Assembly: GCF_020382885.2 (NCBI RefSeq) | Contig: NC_058498.1 | Location: forward strand, 19,187,001-19,251,000 | Reading direction: 5' to 3' | Source of the DNA: Scatophagus argus | Taxonomy: Eukaryota > Chordata > Actinopteri > Scatophagidae | DNA length: 64,000 nt | In this document: in pieces, positions 54,532 through 62,398 of the stretch | Layout: every line of letters starts with the position of its first letter | Numbering within the stretch: position 1 is the stretch's first letter | The notes under the pieces: generated by a model | The model's input: the letters and a program-made list of their open reading frames with translations, nothing else | What the model was told of the DNA's origin: nothing | Database searches by the model: none | Translations under genes and position numbers: made by a program

Positions 54532-55735
54532 TAAAGTCTAAACTCTTCACAAACATAAAAACACAAGGAAAATTAGCAATGAAATACAACATCACATAGT
54601 AATTGATTTTTTTGGGGGGGTGGGGGGATCGTGGGAGGAAACCGGAGCACGCGGAGAAAACCCAACATGGAGAACATGCAAACTGAAGAAGAAGAAGAAG
54701 AGGAAGGACAGAAGGGTCCAGACTGGGATTCAAACCTGGAACCCTCTGGCTATGAGGCAACAGTGCAAACCATTGCATCACCATGCCACACCCATCCACG
54801 TGATTACTGCAAGCCAAGGTTTCCCCGCAGGTATGGGGTAGCAACAGGGGCTACAGAGGAACTCCAGAGTTCAGCAGTCTCATAGCTTCTGGGAAGAAGC
54901 TGCTCCTCAGTCTGGTGGTCCTGCTCTTGATGCTTCGCAGCCTCTTGCCTGAGGGGAGAGGGGCAAACAGTTTGTGTGAGGGGTGGGTGGGGTCCTTCAT
55001 GATGCAGGAGGCCCTTTTCCTGCACCTGGAGGTGTAAATGTCTGTGGTTGTGGATAGGCTGTGTCCCACAGTCTTCTGTGCAGCTTTCACCACCCTCTGC
55101 AGAGCCTTAATCCACGTGATTACTGCAAGCCAAGGTTTCCCCGCAGAACATTGCATCGTAAAGATAGGATTAACGTTATTCACATCACCTTTCAGTGATT
55201 TTAATGTTGTAACTGATCAGTGTATGTAAAGATGAAGTACGTCTCCGCTTCTTCCCATTGGACAAATGGGGAGCAGAAATATCCCGGACAGTAGTGCTGC
55301 TATCATTCACTGATGATGTAATTTGGAATCTGATCGTGTATAGTTGAAGTTGGGTGATGGAGCCACCATAGGCCTCTATGCTAACATGGAGAGCGAGGGA
55401 TTTATGACCTGTTACTTACAGTTTAACAGTGGTCTCTGTGCAGCAATCAAAAGATTTGAACATTCTGGTGAAGAATTTGCAGATCCTGTTGAACAACTTC
55501 CTTTGGGACCTGACTTCACCAAAGCCTGTTTCTTCTTCAACTATTTTATTGCTTCTGGGCTATCGCTGTAATAAGGTTAGACTACGAATTATAGGAATTA
55601 ATAAAAGGAAGGAAAATAAAAGATTAAATATGACTTATTTACTATATATAAGTAATAAAGTCTAAACTCTTCACAAACATAAAAACACAAGGAAAATTAG
55701 CAAAGAAATACAACATCACATAGTAATTGATTATT
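54532..55735 (-). other. Gutted tandem copy of the HIPK-like kinase unit (unit A)
   Basis: Pieces of the downstream unit occur in the same order: the boundary sequence taaagtctaaactcttcaca (54533-54606), a 'ggaggaaaccggagcac' repeat piece (54630-54793), the kinase 3' flank and last codons (55150-55545, matching 56140-56520), a join into kinase 5' flank (55546-55590, matching about 58441-58490) and the next boundary block (55652-55732). Nearly all of the kinase coding sequence is missing through a deletion. A LINE tail has inserted at 54831-55108. Confidence 0.7.
54831..55109 (-). mobile_element. 5'-truncated LINE tail flanked by a 37-bp target-site duplication
   Basis: This is the last ~280 bp of the same LINE family as 53231-54381, nearly identical in sequence (e.g. 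gtatggggtagcaacagggg; [17 protein letters not shown] on the minus strand). It is flanked by identical 37-bp direct repeats at 54794-54830 and 55110-55146 (starting atccacgtgattactgcaag), the signature of target-primed reverse transcription. Confidence 0.85.
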
Positions 55736-55866
55736 GTTTTTTTGGATTGTGGGAGGAAATGGGAGGAAACCGGAGCACCCGGAGAAAACCCAGTGGGAGA
55801 ATATGCAAACAGAAGAAGAAGAAGAAGAAGAGGAAGGACAGAAGGGTCCAGACCAGACTTGACTAA

Positions 55867-56140
55867 TATAGTGGCCCTTTGTCACTATCCGCGCACGCTG
55901 GTGGTTTAACAGGCTTGTACGTGTGCCATGGTGTATAACTTCACAGGTCAGATTTAAGTGTTATGGTTAAAGTGAGTACTTTTGAGTTGACTGTATGTAA
56001 GACTAATAAACCTGGAACACAATCAGTAGTGTTTGGACATTGGCTGTGTTATGCATGTGCACCTGCATGCACCTACACTGGCACGCGTACAAGCCTGTTA
56101 AACCACCAGCGTGCGCGGATAGTGACAAAGGGCCACTATA
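55867..56140. mobile_element. MITE with 61-bp terminal inverted repeats
   Basis: 55867-55927 and 56080-56140 are inverted repeats with one mismatch (outer ends tatagtggccctttgtcact). TA dinucleotides at both edges suggest a Tc1/mariner-type TA target duplication. The 152-bp interior has no coding potential. It sits between the repeat piece and the kinase 3' flank of the intact unit, where unit A instead has the LINE insertion. Confidence 0.8.
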
Positions 56141-56398
56141 GTAAAGATAGGATTAACGTTATTCACATCACCTTTCAGTGATTTTAATGTTGTAACTGAT
56201 CAGTGTATGTAAAGATGAAGCGCGTCTCCGCTTCTTCCCATTGGACAAATGGGAAGCAAAAATATCCCGGACAGTAGTGCTGCTATCATTCGCTGATGAT
56301 GTAATTTGGAATCTGATCGTGTATAGTTGAAGTTGGGTGATGGAGCCACCATAGGCCTCTATGCTAACATGGAGAGCGAGGGATTTATGACCTGTTAC

Positions 56399-57883
56399 TT
56401 ACAGTTTAACAGTGGTCTCTGTGCAGCAATCAAAAGATTTGAACATTCTGGTGAAGAATTTGCGGATCCTCTTGAACCACTTCCTTCGGGACTTGACTTC
56501 AACAAAGCCCATTTCTTCTTCACGTGGAGCTGCCTCATTTGTGCCAGGTGGTTTCTTATCAGCCTCAGGATTTGATGTTTTGTCCATGTCATCTGTAGCT
56601 GTGGTCCTGTCAATTTTTTCAGCAGCCATGCATTGTGGTCCATTATCGGTGTCCTCAGCAGTTTCTTTGTTAGTTGAAATTGAGCTGACTGAACTATTAG
56701 GGGAAGGTCCATGCCAACTAATTACTTCGCTTGATGTTACAAAGGGCTCAAATTCAACAGATGACGTCTCCAACTTGCAGTTTTCAATGGTCTGACAGAC
56801 TGATTTGACATACATGTCGTCGTTAGTGTCATGAATAAAGTGTTTCATTGTGATGAAACGGTGACCTAAGGCTTCACTGGGGGTGATTCTCTTTTCAGGA
56901 TCCACATGTAGCATGCGTCTGAGGAGGCTTAAAAAGGCCCGTGTGTCTTCATACTCAGTAGTACTCATCTCTTCTGGTCTGGCCAAGTCATCAAGGCTGT
57001 TAAACGTGTCAAAAACTCCACTACATGGTGTGATCTCCAAACCTGTTGTAAGCTTGTATTCATCTTGTGTTTTGAACCTCCATGGAGAATCAGGGGAGTG
57101 TTTGTCCTTAATGAAATAATCCCTGGAATAAATTCCACCGTTCAGCAGGTGATCTTCAGGCTGACCGTGCATCTGCACGATGACTCTCATGACCTCATAT
57201 TCAGAGTATAGTGGATACAGGTGCTTGCCCAGGTACAGGAACGCTAAAACACAGCCAAGTGCCCACATATCGATGGCCTCACCCAGTGGGAGGCCCAAAA
57301 TGACCTCAGGGGCCCTGTAACCAATTGCTTGAATTTTGCTGCCTTTCTTTATTTTGAAAGCATTTCGAGCCAAGCCAAAATCGATCATTTTCAGCTTGAA
57401 GGGCTGCATGTTATGGTTAACCAGCATGATGTTGTCTGGCTTGATGTCTGCATGTACCATAGGTATGCTCTTTAGGGCATTCAGAGCCACTAAAATCTGT
57501 TGTGCAATTACTCTGATCTCAGACAAATGCAGTGGGGACCTCATCTTCAGCAGGTGGTGAAGAGTTATGTCCAGCCTTTCAAATACTATACAAATATGTC
57601 CCATATGAGTAAAACTGTCAAGTATCTTCAGCAAATTATGTTTGTTTGGTTCAAGCTTTTTCAGTGCTGTGAGGATGGCCTCCTCTCTTCTGCCAGAGTA
57701 GGCCAAGTTTTTCCGTATAATCTTCACGGCCATCACTTCCTGAGTGCTTAATTTTATGCATTTGGCCACTTTTCCATAAGTCCCCTCTCCCAGGAACTTT
57801 ATTATCTTGTATTTGCTTGACTTACTGGACAAAATGTCTCCTGGTTTAAAATCTATGTTACCTGATGTTGAATTTTGAGCCAT
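56399..57883 (-). CDS. Intronless HIPK-like (DYRK/HIPK group) protein kinase
   Basis: Single-exon ORF of 494 residues. Kinase domain about 24-345: Gly loop GEGTYGKV (32-39), ATP-site Lys K54 (MAVKI), catalytic loop HADIKPDN (144-151, D146), DFG (168-170), APE (191-193) and EAIDMWALGCVLAFLYLG, typical of homeodomain-interacting protein kinases. All catalytic residues are present, so activity is plausible. The activation-loop Tyr that DYRK/HIPK kinases autophosphorylate is replaced by Lys (K183 in GSKIQAIGYRAPE). After a Ser/Thr/Asp-rich linker the C-terminus has a basic aromatic stretch (about 464-483, RRKWFKRIRKFFTRMF) and CC at 486-487, possibly a membrane or nucleic-acid contact. No homeodomain-interacting or PEST regions are seen. 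It lies within a locally duplicated, repeat-rich unit; HIPK-like intronless copies are known to be expanded in fish. Confidence 0.85.
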   Translation of the reverse strand: MAQNSTSGNIDFKPGDILSSKSSKYKIIKFLGEGTYGKVAKCIKLSTQEVMAVKIIRKNLAYSGRREEAILTALKKLEPNKHNLLKILDSFTHMGHICIVFERLDITLHHLLKMRSPLHLSEIRVIAQQILVALNALKSIPMVHADIKPDNIMLVNHNMQPFKLKMIDFGLARNAFKIKKGSKIQAIGYRAPEVILGLPLGEAIDMWALGCVLAFLYLGKHLYPLYSEYEVMRVIVQMHGQPEDHLLNGGIYSRDYFIKDKHSPDSPWRFKTQDEYKLTTGLEITPCSGVFDTFNSLDDLARPEEMSTTEYEDTRAFLSLLRRMLHVDPEKRITPSEALGHRFITMKHFIHDTNDDMYVKSVCQTIENCKLETSSVEFEPFVTSSEVISWHGPSPNSSVSSISTNKETAEDTDNGPQCMAAEKIDRTTATDDMDKTSNPEADKKPPGTNEAAPREEEMGFVEVKSRRKWFKRIRKFFTRMFKSFDCCTETTVKL

Positions 57884-58101
57884 TTCATCAAGTTAAATGC
57901 TTCCAGTTCTATCCAACACAAACGGTATTTTTTTCTTCAAGTATGTCTTGGACAGATTCGAACGGGCAAAGAGCTATTCTATTTATAATATTTTTACCGC
58001 ATCTAGCGCTTTGATCTCAAAGAGCTTTTATCTTCAAAGCAGAAAGGACAAGTGATTTAAAAAAAAAAGTGGCAGCGCAACAGATCAAAGCCCCGAAGCC
58101 C

Positions 58102-58109
58102 TGACGTCA
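58102..58109. promoter_or_regulatory. CRE palindrome upstream of HIPK-like kinase
   Basis: A perfect TGACGTCA, about 220 bp before the kinase ATG. It is the best candidate control site in 57884-58440, which otherwise shows no TATA box I trust. The inverted right arm stops short of the corresponding position. Confidence 0.4.
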
Positions 58110-58226
58110 CACTGACAAGGTTGTAGTTCTAATTTTAATTTGTAGTTCTTCCGTTGCTTGCAGAGAGGTTGCTATTGGCGATATTATAATTCGGCCCATT
58201 CTTATATCACTGCCCGGCGCGTGAAA

Positions 58227-59826
58227 AGGCGATTTCTTTTTTCTCTGATATTCTTTGAGGACTGTTATTATTGCTGTGCAGAGGATGTTTTCGCTAACGC
58301 AACACACACCATGTAGAGTCTGGGTGCCAGGCCATAGACGAGCGTCAAGCTGTAGCTCTGATCTCCGATAAGGTGCAGAGACACGTGCTTCCCAGGTGCG
58401 ATTTTGTTTACTTTGGATCTGCGACGGTAACAGCATTTTAACTGTTTATTGCTTCTGGGCTATCGCTGTAATAAGGTTAGACTACAAATTATATACCTCA
58501 GTAGTACTGAATAATGCATGACTGATGATGATTCAGTGCAACATGTATCATGAATTCCTGTTGTTCACTATTATAGTCAAAAGTCACCACATGATTAGTT
58601 CCCACTTAATAGATCATCAGTTAAGGAACTCATACTTACTTCATACATCAACTGAACTTCCAACACCTAAAGTCATATAGACTTGATCATCTGTTAATGA
58701 TGAGTGATGGGAATTCATGATAAATGTAAACATACATAAATGTCTATACTGAACTACTATTAAAAACAGCTAAAAATGAAAAGCAAAAAGGAATTAATTT
58801 GCTAATTTCAAGTATTTAGTAATAGCCTACTATTTCATTAAGCTTGCTGACTCTGAATCAAACAAATAAAGAAAACTTTGGCATTAGCTGGTTACCTGTG
58901 GTTTTCAAACTTTACTCACGTGCCGTTGTAACTGTCAGCTGAGTGTAAAACACAAAATTCTGATTTCAAAAAGTCTCCCTGCGATACTTCAGTTGCAATA
59001 AAAGAAATGCTGTGGTTGGTCCCAACACGCAGCCAGCAGCTACTGAGGCAGAATGAGGGCCCAGTCACACCATAAAGTTGCACAGCAACATTCAACAGTC
59101 CAGTTACACCAAAAGCAAGAGATGTGACGAATACAAAATAGAGAGTAAAAAAAAAACAAAACACCTAAGAAAGCTCAGTGAGCCCGTGAGCTCAGTTACT
59201 AATGGGACAATAAGTTTGACTCCTCCCTGTTTACACGCCATGCCTCCGTTGTAGAACAGATTAGCTGAAATTTCAGCCACAAAAACAAAAGGCACTGGTA
59301 ATGGTACTCCTGCTTTAGCGGGATGGGGTTCGATTCCCTGCAGTGTCCCAACTGTTTTGGCATTTACATGAAAGCACCACTCAGTAAAAAGTTGCTAACT
59401 TATATCTTTTGTTTTGTGTTTTCCACACTCACCATCATATATGTATTACATGGATGGGGCAACACTTTGATCATACAATAATAAACTAAGATTAAATATG
59501 GCTTACTTACTATATATAAGTAATAAAGTCTAAACTCTTCACAAACATATAAACACAAGGAAAATTAGCAATGAAATACAACATCACATAGTAATTGACT
59601 TGTCATGATGACTGACACAAACACATATGTACTGTACATATGCAGTCATGTTAACTTTGAGGTGTTGACATGACATGTAGGTGTCCTGGACTCATATCAA
59701 ACATATGTAATTTTGCACACATTAAACAATGTCCGTTCAGGTCACAACAACTTCCTGTTAAAACATAAAAATCTGTTGAATCAGTGGTTCTGTTTATAAC
59801 ACAATACACAAGAATAAACTTAGTGC
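58227..59826 (+). repeat. Left arm of large inverted repeat
   Basis: Matches the reverse complement of 62399-64000. Paired coordinates sum to 122227 from 58227 to at least 59347 (e.g. 58446 with 63781, 59341 with 62886), meaning no net gaps. I found only about four substitutions from 58227 to roughly 59713. From there to 59826 the arms differ at about one base in ten. This arm is the 5' flank of the kinase gene. Confidence 0.92.
59291..59347 (+). other. tRNA-like fold with Pol III B-box sequence
   Basis: GGCACTG (59291-59297) can pair with CAGTGTC (59341-59347) as a 7-bp acceptor-like stem with one G-T pair. Inside are a hairpin TCCTGC-TTTA-GCGGGA and a T-arm-like GGGGTTCGATTCCCT carrying the B-box GGTTCGATTCC. 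At 57 nt it lacks room for a D arm, so it is not a standard tRNA; a decayed tRNA or SINE head is more likely. A copy is present in the right arm at 62880-62936. Confidence 0.4.
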
Positions 59827-59904
59827 ACTCAAAAAAATGAACAACAGGGCTTGTGCACTTTATATTATATTTTTATTTTCAGTTTACTTAAAATAAATGT
59901 ATTT

Positions 59905-60862
59905 GTTCTGATGTAGCATTTCAAAATAAAGGCCATCCAAAATCCCATATATCATCAGATTTGTTCTCTGTTTTCAGAGTGCAACTAAAAGGAAACGCCC
60001 TGTTGCCAGTGACCAGTCTCACTTCAGCATGATAGCAGATCACCCCAGGGTGTCGCACAATAAGTTTCAGGAAGTTCTGATGTAGCATTTCAAAATAAAG
60101 GTCCTTTAAAAACTTCATTTTTCCTCTGTGTTCAGTGTGCCCTTAAAAGGAAATGCCCTGTTGCCAGTGATGAGTTTCACTTCAGCATGATAGTAGCCCA
60201 CCCCAGGGTGTCACACAGTAAGTTTCAGGAAGTTCTGATGTAGCATTTCAAAATAAAGGCCATCCAAAATCCCATATATCATCAGATTTGCTCTCTGTTT
60301 TCAGAGTGCAATTTCAAGGAAACGCCCTGTTGCCAGGGTCCAATCTCACTCCAGCATGATAGCAGACACAGGGTGTCACACAATAACTTTCAGGAAGTTC
60401 TGATGTAGCATTTCAAAACAAAGGCCATCCAAAATCCCATATATCATCAGATTTGCTCTCTGTTTCAGAGTGCTATTTCAAGGAAACGCCCTGTTGCCAG
60501 TGACCAGTCTCACTTCAGCATGATAGCAGACCGACCCAAGGTGTCACACAATAAGTTTCAGGAGGTTCTGATGTAGCATTTCAAAATAAATGCCATCCAA
60601 AATCCCATATATCATCAGAGTTGTTCTCTGTTTTCAGAGTGCAACTAAAAGGAAATGCCCTGTTGCCAGTGACCAGTCTCACTTCAGCATAATAGCAGAC
60701 CACCCCAGGGTGTCGCACAATAAATTTCAGGAAGTTCTGATGTAGCATTTCAAAATAAAGGTCCTCTAAAATTCCACATGTCGTCACATTTGTTCTCTGT
60801 TTTCAGAGTGCAATTTTAAAGAAACTTCCTGTTGCCACTGATACATTTCACTTCCCCCTCCC
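59905..60862. repeat. Tandem satellite, period about 165 bp, five copies plus a partial one
   Basis: Unit starts (gttctgatgtagcatttcaa) are at 59905, 60074, 60232, 60397, 60565 and 60734, giving periods of 169, 158, 165, 168 and 169. Copies differ by scattered substitutions and small deletions. The period is not a multiple of three, so the open frames seen on the minus strand are not a repeat protein. It lies within the spacer of the inverted repeat. Confidence 0.9.
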
Positions 60863-60891
60863 TGAACCACCACCTTAACGTGGTGGAGGGG
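60855..60891. other. Strong GC-rich hairpin
   Basis: CCACCAC (60867-60873) pairs with GTGGTGG (60880-60886), and CCCCT (60855-60859) with AGGGG (60887-60891), at the end of the satellite. The following sequence ggtttgagcacccgaatgat resembles a leader I associate with some fish non-LTR elements, though I cannot confirm this. Confidence 0.45.
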
Positions 60892-61794
60892 TTTGAGCAC
60901 CCGAATGATCCACTGCGACTTCGAACCGATTTCACAATAAAAGCAGTGTCCGCGGGCAGCTAGGCAAAGTTACATTCATTCATTAAGACCTATAACAAGA
61001 TGAGCTAAAGCTCTGCCAGTGCTATGAAATACACTTACCTCATAACACAGTCACCTCTCCCCCATTCTTACTTGTAATACTGAAGACACACATTATTAAG
61101 GGCTGTAAAATGGTACAACGCTAGACAGGGTCAAAATATGAGCTTCTGGCCTTATTTTGCTAGTATTTTTTACCTGCTAGTATTAAGGAACAGATCAGCC
61201 AGAAATAAAAATTCAGTCAAGTTTGTTGGTGAAGGTGAAATTTCTTGGGGTTAGCTGGGTTTAGGCACAAGGAATAAGACTAGTTTGAATTCTAGTTTGA
61301 TTTCAGACTTTCCAAATGTTATCAGACTGGATCAATCATTTTCTTTTGGGCTCACTTCTGCCATGTTGGTGATGGCAACGTAACGTAGTTCACAAAGCAA
61401 TTTCACACAAAACTAAATCATATGATAACTATTTTTACAGCAAACTGCAACTTGCAAAAATATCTTTTAAAATGACAAATATATACAGTTGTGTCCATAT
61501 ACAGTATATGGGATTATTTTGTTTTTTTCCAGTATAATGAGGGCCTCTTTCACTTGCATAGACACCCCTTTGGACCTCATGTTGTGTGATACAGTGTGGT
61601 ACAGCTAATGAATGCAAATGTTTATTTGCTTGATTTGTCATGGAGTAACGAGGGAAGAGTCCACACCTGACCATGAACTGCTTATCAGCCATTTATGATT
61701 CACCAAAAACAGGGGTGTGTGTAAAAAATGGCTGTAATTCCTATCAGAATCACAATCAGAAAATTTTTTTTTGCCAGGTAGGTTCCACCTGTGA

Positions 61795-61930
61795 GGAATT
61801 TCCTTAAGGAAATTCAATCGAACGCAACTGGACTTAGTTATTTGTCTTTGAAGACGTTTCACCTGTCATCCAAGAGGCTTCATCAGTTCTCGTTTGACTA
61901 GTCCCAGCCTAGTCAAGCGAGCATGAGGTT
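61795..61930 (-). mobile_element. Penelope-like retroelement remnant with hammerhead-like core
   Basis: The minus strand contains CTGATGA (61886-61880), a GCCTC...AGGT stem and GAAACGTC (61860-61853), in the order of hammerhead ribozyme core boxes. The surrounding sequence (tgaagacgtttcacctgtca on +) is the well-known fish repeat that belongs, as far as I recall, to Penelope-like elements, which are known to carry hammerhead motifs. No reverse transcriptase or GIY-YIG coding is present. Confidence 0.55.
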
Positions 61931-61999
61931 GCCAGTTTTATACCCAGTCATCATACTATTACTTGTACCAGTTAGCCTGTTTACCTATGGTAGGTTCCA

Positions 62000-62210
62000 A
62001 ACATTTGGTAGGCACATATAACATCCATCTGTCCACACCGCTTTTCCATTGCAAGGCCACGGAGGACTGGAACTGACTCCTGCTGATGGAGAAGTGGAAC
62101 ACATCCTGGAGAGGTCGCCAGTTCATCACAGGACTGACACATAGAGACAAACTACCATTATGCTCACATTTACACCTACAGGCAATTTAGACTCACCAAT
62201 TAATCCATGT
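62000..62210 (+). repeat. Diverged copy of the 'catccatccattttct' fish repeat
   Basis: Contains cctggagaggtcgccagttc, atcacaggactgacacatag and cacctacaggcaatttagac, corresponding in order to the middle of the repeat at 2817-3147. The ends are lost. Confidence 0.65.
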
Positions 62211-62398
62211 CTTCAAATAAGTTTCTGAACGCCATGATCTAATTACACATGTGTTTAAGGTCCAACAGAGGGCAGTGCTGCATTGCTAATGGATATAAAC
62301 TGCTGCTCACTGCTGCCCTGATTGCACTACATTGCTCTGTATATTCTGCACATTTGTTCCATGTGTGTATATTTATTGTGATCTTTACATTTTCTTTA

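Larger units (their letters stand above)
60892..62398. other. Unique-looking spacer of the inverted repeat
   Basis: No gene is supported. Apart from the Penelope-like remnant at 61795-61930 and the interspersed repeat at 62000-62210, it is AT-rich sequence with only short, unrelated open frames. Confidence 0.6.

Noticed and set aside
58916..59295. Two minus-strand ORFs (82 and 63 residues) repeated almost identically at 62932-63311 on the plus strand
   Set aside because: They coincide only because the DNA is an inverted repeat. They are short and hydrophobic from AT-rich sequence, and match no family.
59921..60787. Similar minus-strand ORFs (MKFLKDLYFEMLHQNF-type) recurring in the satellite
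   Set aside because: The repeat period (158-169) is not a multiple of three and most monomers have the frame broken. The similarity is that of the satellite DNA itself.
59905..60862. CRISPR-like array
   Set aside because: Monomers are ~165 bp and contiguous without unique spacers, in a vertebrate genome; it is a satellite.
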